The translations under genes were made by a program, and so were the position numbers. From Syngnathus acus (Eukaryota > Chordata > Actinopteri > Syngnathiformes > Syngnathidae), in the NCBI RefSeq assembly GCF_901709675.1, contig NC_051091.1, forward strand, positions 5,490,967-5,554,966: 64,000 bases of DNA, in the 5' to 3' direction. The notes beneath the pieces are model-generated. The model worked only from the letters and a program-made list of their open reading frames with translations. It was not told the origin of the DNA and did not search any database. This document shows positions 14,501 through 28,600 of this stretch, one piece after another. Within the stretch, counting starts at the first letter, position 1; every line of letters begins with the position of its first letter.

Positions 14501-17500
14501 GCCTGTTATTACTCAGAGGAAGTTCCAGCAAAGGATGCGGTGCTTTACGTAGCCACTAGATGGCGTTATAGAATCATGTTAATGTTCACAAAGAGGCTGA
14601 GTTTTTTTTTCTTTCTGCACAGCAACATGTGCTCTTCACCAGATTTTCTCTCGCATCTTTTTTTTTCTTTTGTTCCTTTCCAACCTGTCCTTGTGCCCTT
14701 GTCTTTGAGTTATGCCTGAGATCAAAACGTTTGACACTGTCCACTAGAAAGATGATATTGGGTGAAAGCATAAAAATGATACCACATATTTGAAAAAGGA
14801 GACTGGCCGCTCTCGGCACAAGAAAACAAGATTGGGTGGAGCTGGTATGCTTTAACACTGAAATCCGTTTTTTTATTGATATACTTAACATAATCCCGTT
14901 CACCAACAAAATATAATTCTAGTCTACTGCTTGCATTGATCTCGTTCACTGAACCACATTGGTCTTTTGATTTGACGGGTTACTCCGTCGCACCAGACAT
15001 GATCCCAAAAATATTTATACATGACAGTGGTTTTCAGCCGTGAAAGCACTCCCATGCATTTGTCGTGCTTGTTTACAGACAATAAGTCGGCATCCATTAG
15101 TATTCCGGGTCAGGTTCCTCCTCTTTGTTGAATTCACGGGAGAGTTATACACTCTGCTGTGTTGGTATGAAGTCACTCTATTTACATAGCTGTCACAGAT
15201 ATGGCCATCTGGCCCACATACACCCCACGGTGGAAATGAAGGATGGGCTTTTGACTAAGTCTGCGTTTACATGACAATGATCTATTATGTTAAACAGATT
15301 AATACTCCCTGCTCTCTTTTTTGAATTTACTCGCCCCAATTTGAACGTACCATTGCTAATTGTAAATACTTTCTCCATGTTCTTCAACGCATAACGAGCC
15401 CATCTCAGATTACTGCTTGGCGATATTGTGATTCCGCATGACTCAACACAATGTCGACCAGTAAAATTGGTCACACAAATCAGCATTCTGAGCTATATTC
15501 CCACATGGGTCATAAAAAAAAAAAGAAAAAAAAAAAAGCCTTTATAGAGAGAGTATTGGGAGCATTATAGTAAGCGCCGTAAGGTAGCAGCAGGGCCTGG
15601 AACAGCAAACACTCGGAAGCATCTGGCAAGAGGGCTCAAATGGAGGCTCCATCAGGGATGGGCTTTCTAGCACGCTATATAATACATTCAGATGTCTGAG
15701 TCCGACTGGTGTTCAGCAAGATAGCCCACGTTGCTTGTTAGCAAAGACAGAGCGGGGGTGGAGGTGAGGCAGAGTGTGCGGAGAGGGGAAAGATGAATGC
15801 ATGTGGAAGGGCCGGCCGGGATCTTGCAGATCCAAGTACATGTGTGTAACATTCCTCTTGATCGAAACGGTTCTGTTGTGAGTCACGCACCCAAAATATG
15901 TATCAGTAATCCAGACATATTCTCACGTGGTTAAACCGGTTGTTATCAGCTCCTCTAATCACCGGTGTGACAAATTTTCATCACGTTAATGCCGATAAGC
16001 CCTTTGTACACGCACACACTCCATCACTTGTGATTTGCTGACGCGGAGAGTCCTCACCGGCTGACGAGATTTCGATCCGTGCGGCGCCGTGTCGGAGGAA
16101 GGCGAGCGCCCTGGCACAAATCTTGGCGGCTCAAAGGACAAACGTGTAGGAGTGGAATACATTCCCCCACCATCAGTGAGCTGTGGTGATGTAATAAGAT
16201 GGCAGGGAAAGACCTGTTGATCACATGAGGAGTTTACCATTTCACATTGGTAACGCATTCATTGGTCAGTTTTTCAAAAATGAATTTGCCTGGCATAAGT
16301 CCGAGTGACGTCGCTTTATCTGAATTCTCCAGCCGTTAGCTGAGCTGTGGAAGTTTGTCGCCAAGAGATTATGTCTGCTTGTGTCCTGATGGTGCAACCA
16401 TAAGTCTATCCATTAACATGTCCTCATTTATTTCCCCAATATTTGATTTCCCTTTGCCTTTTTTTCCCCCCCTCGTGACTTAAATTTGCCATCGCCATCT
16501 GACTTACAACATACCTTCATAGTCATCACTATCCTGTATAAATGCCATCATTTTGTAATAAGAACTATTCGTTGTATTTTGTTTTTCCAATTGTTATTTT
16601 TCTTGTCAAATTATCACTGACACACATACAGTGTACCTTATGTGCAACAGCTTCTGTCTCTGTCTCTTTTACCCAATGCGTTTTCTTTTTAAATGAGGCG
16701 TGGCAACATTAAAGTTGCTTTTTACTCTCGTCTCACTCTCTCGAGGGAGCACTTTGTGTGTGTGGCCACAGCCCGAATAATACCAAGTTGTTCTAAATAA
16801 TCTCCAATCCCTATTAATTGATTCTTTTCTGAAAATGAGATTTGAACATTGTCAGGTATTCACGCCATTGTGTTCTGTCTGCTTTCAACAGCAAGGCATC
16901 TGAATATATCAACACAGTCAGTAATAAACAAAGCATAATAAATGAATATGTGGTTGTGCCTTTGCGGTTGTACAAAATGAAGGGTGTACTGCACAGATGC
17001 GCATTTCTGTGCAATGAAGTCGATATAAAGTGTGGACTTCAACTGTCTTGGGGCTTATTAGCTGTGTATGCACATAACAGGTAATAGCTCAGCTTTTCTT
17101 TTTATTGTTAGCTATATGGCCTTTTAGTTATATGGTTGAGTCATAAAATTATTCAATAGCCAACATTGACTTTATTTGCCCCCAGTTAAAGCCAGTCTTA
17201 CATATTGAGTATCAAGCATTTGCCAGCATCTCGACTTTATATTACCTACTGTTTATACCTCCCCGGAGTATGAGGAGGTGGGTTTCGTTCAAAGCGGATT
17301 AGCGAAGACAGAAGGTTAAACATGGTGGAGGTGGGTGACACTCAGCGATGTCAAACCCACAAGGATGGGCGCACTACTGATACATTATTCTGGTTTTTTT
17401 ACCATGTGGGCTATCCTGTCACTACTCCAGTTTTTAGCACCGCTTTAAATCTTCAAAACGCACTGTAGGAATTTGTGAAATCTTGCTAACAGTGCAATTC

Positions 17501-20500
17501 TATTCAGGCAGACTGGGCCACTCCGATGTTGGTTCTGGGCCGCACGTGGCCCACGGGCCGCTAATTGGAGAGCAGGCATTTGAGGCACTTTCTGTCATTT
17601 TTGTTTTTCCCATCCCAGTTTTTTATCGTTGCTTTTGCTTTCATACTCAACCAAATACCTTCTTCTCTCCTAGCCTGCCGATTTAGATGCCTGGGTAAGC
17701 AACACTGCTGGTGTCTTTCACATTTTCCTTTTCTTGTTCTCTCTCCTTCTCGCTCTCTCGCTCGCTTTCTTTTTCTCCTCTCTCTCTCGCTCTCTCCCCC
17801 TCTCTTCCCCTCTCTCTCTCTCTCTCTCTCTGAATGTCATGTTTTCATTGTGCATTAAAGCGAGGCTGTGAGTGTGTTTCCAGCACTATTCCACACAACA
17901 ACACTTTGGGAGGTATTCAGCCAGAAAATTACACATCATCTGTGCTGCTGGCGGAGGTGATTTTACACACATACACACACGGGGCCCTTGAGCATCAAAC
18001 AGCCGCTGCAGTAAAAAAAAAAAAAAAAAGTGCAGCGAGCAGCACAGTATGAGGATTTGCAGATGTGCTCTTTAGGGATGCAGATGCCTGTTAAGTTGGG
18101 ATAAGACTGGATTACAATAAGTGTCATGTCAATCTCTGTGAGCATGTGTGCAATCAGCAAAGAGCACAGAACAAGCTTTTTCTTACAATCTGTAATACCT
18201 GGCTATGGGTGCATAGCACTATCTCCCGGCTTGATATTATCCTGGCTTAATATTATTTCCTATTAATTGTTGTAGTTTAATGAGTCTGTTTATATCCTAC
18301 CATAGTATATATACTGTCTCAGGCCAAGCGAAATTTCGCAATCATCTTTTTTTTGTCTGGAGCTAGTATGTTCAGGAGTGGCCAAGAAAGGTTATCATAT
18401 TGATGATATTCACACTTTTACAGATTAAGAGGTTGTTGAAACACATTATAGCTTAGTGTCCAAAAACATGCGTCATATTTTTGAGTGTCTTCAGTCAGAC
18501 TCGCTGTCCGTCTTGCTACACAGAGAACCTTAATAACATTTTTCCTCTATCTTGCTCTACTTGCATGCTGCCATGGCCGCAAAACAGCATCTCTTCCTTC
18601 CGCCATCTCGCCGCCTGTAAAAAGCTGGGCTCACTGGTCATGTTAAAGCATTTCATCTCATCTTAAAAGCCGCTATCAGCACTGCCAGCTCTTGCTGCAT
18701 GCACCGCGAGTAGTTTTGTAAGTTCTCGACTGGTTTATCAATTGCCCCACTATTTTTGCACCACAAAGTATTTTTTTTTTAGCATTAAATCCATTTATTG
18801 TTGTTATTCAAATATTCATATTTCTTATGATGTCAAATTAGACACCCTATAGTTACTTGTTTTAGTCCCATTACTGTTTAAGGGTCGCATGGCTCGGGTG
18901 GTAGAGTGATTATCTTCCAACCTGAAGTTTAATCTAGTGCCATATTTTACTTCTCAAATTCAGGTCACCTTACCTTGTCTCTTCTTTTTCACAGGCCAGA
19001 CAGTTGGAGAGGAAGGAACAAGAGTTGGCCACCGTTTCCAGCTTCTACCAAGAGCAACTTGAGATACTGGAGAAGAAAGTAAGTACTTTAACTGTGTTTT
19101 TAACTCTTTGTAAAGTGACCTTGAGTGACCTGAAAGGCGCTTCCAAATAAAATGTATTATTATTACTAAATTTACGGATTGCAAATGAAACATTTTTTCT
19201 TCAGTCGAGGCCACCACTTTAACTTGTGCCGTATATCAATGCGGGTGCACGACAGCAATTTTAGCATATTACGCTCTTCTTTGTGACTTTTGTGTAACCA
19301 AAATAGCATCTAGCATTAGCCTAAGTTTTAGCACGACCACCGACCCCCCCATCTACGAGCACGAGCAGACAGACGACTGCTCTTTGAAATATTGACGCGC
19401 TATCCTTCTAACGAGACAAAAATGGTGCATGCATTCACGAAGATGTCGTCATACATTTAGAGTATCACAACAATTCCGGCTCCCTGTAGAGTAGTCTCAT
19501 CCCGACACAAGACACTCTTCCCTCTCGCAGAAATGTCAAGCCTACATAGCAATGTCAAAATGTAAATGAAGTGAAGGTTTCAGCAGGCAGCCAAGAGTCT
19601 GAGCTCAGTGCTGATAGACCAACACTCAAGAGACTCTTTCACTGGGAGAGCCTCGCTGGCCTCATCAAATGTACTGCTTGGCTCTGTCCCTTTGCTAGCG
19701 TCCCTGAAATCTTTCTTTTATTTTATTAATGCGCAGGGGGCAGACAATAAAAGACACACTTTGTTGGGTGCTTTCAAAAAATTATGACAGATTTCTCTTC
19801 TACTTGAACACTAATGCGTTCACCCTGTAAAAGCCACCAGCATTGTGGTTTTATAAATGTTCCATTTTACCCGCTACATTTATTAAATGGCTGTGAGGTG
19901 CAGGGTTCAGACTAGTGTATGATTTTTGTGCTCTTAGTGACGGATGGAGACCAAAGTAAAGGAAAAGATGCGATAGACTGAAATCAGTGCGAGGGAAGAA
20001 AAAAAAAAGGTAGTAATTGCACAGAGAAGCACTCTGAAAATGGTGGCCTTCCTTAAGAATCAGATATAAAGGCAAAATGCAACATTCATTTTGAATAAAT
20101 CTCTGAAATACTATACAAAATACATTTTAACCTCCATTTCCTGACAGCGAGTAAAAATGCTTACAAACAGTCCGCCCTGCTAAAATATGTGAATATATTT
20201 AAAGCATGAAGTACCCAAATCGTTCAAATGAATCGCAATGAATCATAAATGAATCATACGAAGATATTACTTTTTTTTTTCCCCATTGGTAATTTTTATA
20301 CGGACATCCGCTAAGTATTGCCGCTCCCTGGGCTCATCCACTCTCAAGCCTTTTCATTTGAAACCATCCGTCGCACCTTCCAGCATGGCCCCATCAGGCA
20401 GGCTGGACCTTATCTGCCACGAGCTTCCTTTAACCCACTGAGGGGGGAAAAAAATAAATAATAACGTCGACATAGTTCCGTTAAAAGTCACGGTTCCCGC

Positions 20501-22648
20501 ATGCGAGCGGCACAGCCCGCAATGCTCGATGGAGGAGAATGATTGGCAGAAGAGTGGAGGATGCTCTATCTTTCCGCATTTGCTGCCACAGTCCCCTCGC
20601 CAAGACATTTTCCAACCTTACTAGCTCGCAGCTGACCTGCATGTGGATGAGGGAGCGAGAAAGAGGGGGACTGAAAGCCGGCGATAAAGAAGCTATATGG
20701 ACTATGAATTAAGCAGACAGTCTCTCCTGAGCAGGCATCTATCGCCCGCCTTCTCTTCTTTTCCATTTCCAATCGAGCACTTAATTCATCCAGGTCTCCT
20801 TCTCTGCCCTCTCCACCTTTCTCTGCCTATCTTCACTCTCCCATACCTGTGGAAAATTCCTCTAAAATGAAATTAATGGCCTCTTATGAATTCAATTGTA
20901 ATGTGCTGGCTTGGGTCACACTTGTAAATGCTGAAAAACAGTGAAAACATCAAGTTTTCTTTTGTCATAAACTAATAGCGTTGCACATAGTTTTTAAATT
21001 TATAATTGATGTCCATGCTCAAGTATTATATGTAGAGTAGATTTGAATTTCTTGTCTTAAGATGCACGTTTTTTCTTTTTTTTTTTTTGCATAAAGACCT
21101 TTTTTGGGTTGTTATCATTTTTGCTGCTCTCCAAGAATTATAAATTAGTTTCATACCACTGTTGCCTACTAGATGACCTGAGGACTTCCTTGCTAATTCC
21201 TGTCATCTTTTACCAAATCTGAATTTTTTTTTTGTATGAACAATAGCCGTGGATGTGTAAATGCGCGTGCGAGTCGATGGACACAAACACATCGCGGCTT
21301 GAGTTTGCCAAAGGGATGAATGATAACCGATTACCGTGTTTGCTTAAAGGCTACAGAGTGATTTTAGAGCCACATGGACACAAATGAGTCGATATTTATG
21401 TTTACCTTGGCATGTTTGACTGTCAACTGCTGTAGTCGTTGTGATATTACAATCCCTCTCTTCCCCATATATTAAGGCAAACGCACACGTCGACACCCCA
21501 ATAACGTAAGGATTGCAATCCTTCCTGCAACTGCTCCCTAATCTGTTCAGGTGCAGCATGTCTTCCTGAGGCAACAGAGACTGTGACTCTGTAATCAAGT
21601 GTCGGTTTAAAATTCACCTTTTAATCCCCTTTACCCTTTTTTGTTGGCGCCTTCCTCCAAAAAAAAAAATAATAACAATAATAATCTGCCTTCGTCCAAG
21701 TGGGGACCGTGAAAAAAACTCGCAGTCCCTCCACACACTGACATCAGACCATCTCAATCCAAAGCCGCCGGAGTGCCGTCCGAAGATGTACGCAAGCGTC
21801 ATTGGAACACGCGCATACAGGGATTTAGTCACACACCTGCATGGATGCAAGATTACTCCCACACACTCATCTCGCATGCACCCACACTAATCCCCTCCAT
21901 GAGCCTTTCTTACACCCCCCGAATCAGAGCTTCCTCCTGTTGAGGGTTATCATTCCCCTTGACTGTGTCTCTCTCTTGGGCTTTTGTCCCCATGTGAGCA
22001 AATGACTGTGAAGAGCTTGGTTTCTGTGTGCACGACTGATAGCGTTGACATTCGTCTGATGTCAAAGAACGGAGTACGAGTTGCAAGTCTGTTCTTGCAC
22101 GAAACATACAAATAAAATAAAATAATGCAACACTCGATGAGACGTTACTATATACTTGCCAGTCACAATTCTTGGTTGTTATATTTTTACGTCGTCTTTT
22201 GAATGACTCCAAGCCTCTATATAATTTTTTTCAGTACATTGCATGCATTTGCGTTCATCAATTAAAAACTGTTACATAACACGGGTTGCTGGGAGGGCAA
22301 AATCTATCCATCAGACTTGGGATTGCTGTCTGGAAGAGCAGCCAAGTATCGCGGGAAGACTGCAGTTCATACTTGCCGATAGGATTAAGGAAACTATATC
22401 TGTGAAATTACTTAAGTCTTTTCCTTATGCCAGACATTCGGATCAGGAGAATGATGTGGATCAGTGTGAAATAAAAAGAGATGAGAAGGACTTGGGGGGC
22501 TTTGGAAGAATGGAAGGCAAGAGGAGAGAATAAGAGCATTTTGTTGATCCCATCTCTTTCCCTGCTCACTTATTTCAATTATCTTCCTCCACTATCATCC
22601 CGTCTATTGGAATATAGGGAATAATTAAGTAGAAAGTGCCAGTGCCGC

Positions 22649-22682
<34 letters not shown>

Positions 22683-25600
22683 GTACAATGTTGTGAATGC
22701 TGCACAACGACTATATGGGATAAGAGAGATGACTGAAATCTTGTCATGGTGCATCATTTTGGAATATTTCTAAAATATTGAAATCACTGTTTAATTCAAT
22801 TTGAATGAATTAAACTTGATCATGATAATTTGAACTTGGATTTTTTGGGGGGATTTGGCATGGTTTTCCAGAATATTTCCATCAAATCTTACATCTTTTG
22901 GTCAAAATTATCTTTTTTTTTTCTTTGCCCCCCCTCCCTGGCATTCTCTTGTGAGTGTTTAAGACTACCTGTAGTATACTAAGCACTGTAGCCGCTGATT
23001 ACTCTTGTAGAGGAGCCCTGGGTATGCCCTTGCTCTCATGACATAAGCTCTCTCTGTGCAGTAATTGCAGTTTAAATGCCACCCCAACATGAAATAAAAG
23101 CTTTGTGGCCTATCAGCTGGCCATCAGCATTCAGCTTTGCTGTGAATTCAAAGCTCCCTAATTTAGGGGATTTGACATTTGTAAGGATGCTTTATGCATC
23201 TTGTTACCTTATTAGTGCTCAAATATAAAATTCTGTTGAAATAGAATATCATCAGTAATTCAAGTATTTCTGTTTCTTTATCCATCTCTTTGCCGCCAGA
23301 ATCTAGAAACTTACCAACAGACAGCGGAACAATACAACTGGACAGCCACCAAAGCAGAGGCTAATATCAGGTAACCACTTCTAATTTCAGCCAAATCTGG
23401 TAAACTTCGAGACGAGACGGATAGACGGATAATATGTACTGAAGTAAACTTGCCCGAAATGTCTGGCTCTATTCTTTTATTTATTCAATTTTCCGTGGAA
23501 GACGCACACTTGAATCAATTGTGTTTCACAGACTGTCGTGTTTTTTTCAGTGCTCACAGACAGTATAAGTGGTTAAGCTAGTGATGATTTTCTTGCTCTT
23601 TTCTGAAGAAAAAGGTACATCGACATAATTACAGCGCTGGTTATTTTAATTTTGAGATGACTGTCATTCCTGTCTTTCAATTACAGCATTCAGATGCCAA
23701 CAGACTTTTTAAATAGTAGGCGAGTTGATGGAAAACACAAGCAGCATGACGTCCCTAAAAGAACATGTTTTCCTGTGGGATGGCACAGCTCAAAGCTCAC
23801 CTGCTCATAAAAAAAAAAAAAAAAAAGCAAGTCAGATTCATTCCCTGCTGAATTGACGCCAAATTGGCACTGCCAGCCTGCAGGCGATGCCAGTTTACAC
23901 CCTGTTGCGTTGTCTAGTCATTTTGGGAAAATGCCAATAAATTTCCTTGTATGCCCCAATGATGATCATTCAGCAGCTAATAAACAGATGTTTTTTTTTT
24001 TTTTTCCATAATGCTGCTCCAATGCAATGTAGAAAAAAAAAAAACAGTGATGGGAAGTTTATTTCAACATTTGGTCTTTTATTAGCATTTTCCACTATTC
24101 ATCCACTTGCGATATTGCAACTCACACAATTCAAACCCCAAATTAAGTTGACCTGATTACATTAGGCGGGGTTTTGTTATTTACTATTCATTGCTGTATA
24201 TACAAAAAGGTTACAAAAGCCGTTGAACACAATTTTACAGGTGGGAAGATCATTTTGTGCCACCACAATCTTCAGCTTATTATTTATTATTTTTGACCAC
24301 CGCACATATGTGCACACGGTATTCAGGCGACTGAGTGCTCATCGTGTTCTGTCTCCACTTGGGCACCATTTCATTGTGCTGTGGTCAACTGCCACACTGG
24401 TAATTACTCTTTTTACTGCAGGACGATAAGAAGAACCCGACCGTATTTCCTTATAGCTATTTTCTTCTGGCATTGTGTTGTCCATATTCTGGTCAAAATG
24501 TCATTTCCACTTGCCAATATTTTTTCTCTCTGCTGTCAGCAATTTGTGTTTCTTTCAAAATAATGACAAGAAAGTCACGGGAATGTTGAAAAATGTGCCG
24601 GAAAAATTGTCAGTATTTATGAACGCCCTCTATTGGCATAAGCTCATACTGGTGTTCCAAGCATGCCAAGCCGATACCGCTTGAGTAATATAAACCACTG
24701 CTGGCTGTTCACTGGCCAAGCAGATTCGTCATTGCCACCTCTGTGTATTATTTGATGATACAGTACACAGCTAGAAATGAGGGGGGAAGAAAAACCTGCT
24801 GCTGGTTGCTGCAGTATTTGCTGCAGCGCTCAGGTTTTTTGCTGCCTCCCCTCCTCTTGTGAAAATTGTCCCTTTACTCATACATGCAGAGAAATAAATA
24901 CAGGAGGCACTTGTCCTCTTCCATTTTGTTTGTGTGCATGTTTAGAATTGATCAATATGAGGCATGATTTTTTTACCTCGAACATCCCTCCAAGTGAAAT
25001 TTAAGACATTTTACTTATAATGAATGGCCCATTGCTTTTATTTGTTTTATTTTTTTTCATTTTTTTAGATTAGATATTTCCTGAGGATAAGAAACATTAG
25101 AAGATGAAACTTTAGGCTGTGGGACAACGTGAATTCAGAAGCACAGTAGTGCTTTTGCTTGCTAAGATAGCACATTTGTGTGAGCTACGTTTGTTAAAAC
25201 TGGATCAGGGGGAAGTGTGCGACAATGTCAGACTGTCAGAATCAAAAGTAAACGTGCACATGTATTTTCTTTTGAAAAAAAAATCTGAAGGTTGTTGCCA
25301 GCCTATACGCTATATAATTCTTAACAATGACCGCGTAATTAACTTACGTTTGTTTCCCCGTCTTTAATTAGCGGTTGAACATATTTTCCGGAACCGTTGT
25401 ATTTGATGTTGGTGGCAACAGTATGTGTTGACAAGAAAAACTGCCTAGCTTGACTTGTCAGGTACGAGGCAAATAAAAGTCTAATATCATATTATATCTG
25501 TTGCTTCTGTATCACACATATTAGCAACCTTCATCTTGGCGTATCCGGAGATCTTAAAATCCACAAATCCTCTCAGAAATACTCTTTTTAACTTCTGAAG

Positions 25601-28600
25601 TGACTTCTGTAAAGACACAAAAGGTCGGTGTCTTTAGTGAGGCTTAACCATGAAGCAAATGCTGGCAGCTCACACTTAAACGCACTTTTGTGTGGATTTA
25701 GGGCAACTTTATTTTGTGCACCTCGGAATCTTTTTCTGGCTGTATGTGGGAAGCACGTGTCAAGAGGTGAACAAATACTTCACACACAATTGCAGCATAG
25801 TACACACACTGCATTGTATATGCATATATATATATATATATTGTTTGGACATTAATCAACCATTTCTTGTCTCACCACTTTGCAACCCAGGACCCCTTTC
25901 AAGGATAAATTCATAAAATCCAATGTAAAACCCGTGGAATTGAAATGCTTGACAATAAAAAAAAAAAAGGCTAGTGACGATAAGCGATGCCAGATATGTC
26001 TCGCCCGCGTCAGCCACAATTTGAGTGAGTCGTCCGACCGCTGAAGTTCCGCTGATTGAAATGTTATCAGCAAATAGATGTCTCACACAAACAGGCGGGC
26101 ACATGTGCACCTTATCTTGTTCCTGAATGTCACCTGTTTTAATGAAACCCTCCTCTTATCCCCTTCCCATCACGCTTCCCTACAGTCCCTCAAAGTGAGT
26201 TTGGTGGGGATCAATCAGCGGAGCTAACAGTGCAAATTGTCCTCCTACATTCCTATCTCCTTTGCGCACTCCAACCGTCTGCATCTGCTCACAGTCCGTG
26301 ACATCCATATTTTGGGTTTTAAACGCTTTAAAGGTTAAGTTAGACCAGATAGGATGTTTGAATATAAAATGTGTCAAGACCAAAATAACGCAGGAAGTAT
26401 TTTGTCTGCAATTTTGCTGAAAATGTAGCCTGAATAACACAACTAAATGACAATGGTGGAGCTGTGACATTTCTGCCCTTAACTATTCAAGTTTATCAAA
26501 CTCCATAACATACGGTATTACCAAATCACAAAAGAAGAATAGGCTGAAAAGCTGTCGTATTAAAATGTGCTACTCGCTGTGTGTGCAAAGTCGCATCCAA
26601 TTTATTTTATTTTTTTTAACATACAGAGCAGCCATCAGCAAAACTGCATCACTAATCAATCTGCTTGCTGTTTGCTGGCTTCAACATTTCCGACCTGTTT
26701 CAATTACCTGCATATTGCGGTCTGACATTAGACTTGCTCCAGACTGACATTTACTAAGTGCGTCGCTTGGCGAGAGTAGAGACGACCTAAAATAAGTCAA
26801 TCGTGGCACATTTTACACTCTGTGTCAGTCCTCAACTAGATTTCGGAATTAAGTCTTCGCCCGTGATGCTATGCGGCCTTTGCAAGTGTCTCGCAAATGT
26901 TATCCTTACGACACCGTCATCTAACTACTTCTACACAAAGCTTTGCACAATGAAAGATGCTTGCGCCCTAATTCCTTTTCCTCTCAGCCAAGCCATGACA
27001 TTTTTGATCCTCTCCGCTTCCTTCGGCGTAATATTAAAAACTGAAGATATAAAGCTCAGGCTTCTGCTTTAAAGGAGCGCAAATCCTTGTCATCTTACGT
27101 TAATAACCGCTCGCACATAAACAACGCCACGTCTTCCACAAAGACAGAATAATAAAACGTTACGCCTTAACAGTCTTTGCCTTTGCCTCCAATTGCTTTA
27201 TTCCCCAATGTCACGCTTTGCGGCAACTTCGAACCGAAGCTCTCTTCGCGTCAACCGCGCTCTGCCAAGGTGAGACAAATAAGAAGGGGAAATTTGAATG
27301 ATTTGAGCCTAATCTTTCTTTCCCCACCGACTCTGCACATACTTATGCAAAGCAGCACAGGGTGAAAGCCATCTCAGTGTTGTTTTGCTTCCTTCTGGCG
27401 CAAAATTGTTGCTGTCAAACAAGCCCGAGTGGCTAATAGTTTTCTAATAAGAGCTCACCTTTAATATCAGTCAAACGAGGCAGTCGCTGCAGATTAGCAG
27501 AGACAATTTTCTGCTTCAGATTCCATTATTGCAACACTATCACAAAGTTTCTCTTTATGAATAGAGAAAGGATCCCCCCCCCCCCCACTTGAGCTCGGAT
27601 TATTACCTTGAGGCTATTGTTGCCGTTATCGCCTCCTTTTAGTGATTCATTCAGAATGACAAACAACTGTCCGAAGCTTTGGTGTAATTATACTCTTTCA
27701 GAGTCTATTTTTTATATTATCTTATGCAATCTTATATCAAGGCTGAACCTGCCAAAAGAATTAACTGTAATTTGTATAAGATGCGACTTTTTTTGCACAA
27801 GCTTTAAATCTTGCTGCTTATAGTCCGGTGTGCCTTATCTCTGGTGTTTTTTTTTTTTTTTATGATATTTTAAAAGGATTATTTTATACATGAACAAAAC
27901 AGGATTATCCCCCTAATTTTAGCTGGTGCGGTTTATACTCCAGAAATTATGGTACTTGTTTATCATAAACCCCAATTTATAGCACTCATTTGCCTTTAAA
28001 AAAAAAATACCTTCCAAGCATATAAATTTGCGAGATTTTATTCTGTGCAGCCCCTGACAGTGTCCTTTCTGAGTGACCTTGCGAGATGATGCAAGAAGTG
28101 CAAAAAGTGTCTTTACCTGCGAGGTGCTTGAACGAATGTATCCAATGTAGCGGCGGCAATAATTTCTATGGGCTGTGCAAGCTGTAAACTTTCTCATTGA
28201 ATACATCACTGTCACATTTAGCACCACCCCTCCGCCGCTCCCTTTTTTTCTCACCTTCGCTCAGGTTGCAGTGGCTTCTCTTTTCATGAATATTCTCTCC
28301 TCCAATGATTAATTTAATCCTGTTTCTCCACCCTCCGCTACACACACGCACACACACACACAAGGCAATACACATGGCGCCGCAGAGCAATTTCTTCCCG
28401 TTTTCACTGTGTACACTTTATCTGGCGCGTATGCCGCACAGACATAATTCACGCACGCATGCTAACATATTAATTGTGTGTATTTGTCGGCGGATGCGGG
28501 GAGACCTGCGCTCATTCATGTGTGAAGGATGCATAATTTGAAGATTGCTCTATGTGACGCCGTGAGGGGAGCGTCAGTCAGTGTTTGTACGTGCAGCTTG

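Larger units (their letters stand above)
12660..18994 (+). other. chchd6: chchd6 intron 4 (6.3 kb)
   Basis: No coding exon of another gene is visible. It holds two CTCF-like motifs (12907-12926, 14549-14571), an AT-rich 12.7-14.2 kb segment, a CT-rich low-complexity tract (17737-17831), a GGGCCGC repeat fragment (17535-17572) and a degraded tRNA-like SINE head (18882-18935). Confidence 0.8.
19079..23299 (+). other. chchd6: chchd6 intron 5 (4.2 kb)
   Basis: This non-coding intron contains a SINE/LINE-tail-like fragment at 19117-19167, a 30-base poly-T (22652-22681), and long stretches without visible repeats. No gene is recognised on either strand. Confidence 0.8.

Noticed and set aside
18882-18950. 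tRNA gene
   Set aside because: Only an A-box-like half is present. There is no B-box, no cloverleaf and no terminator, so it is a SINE relic.
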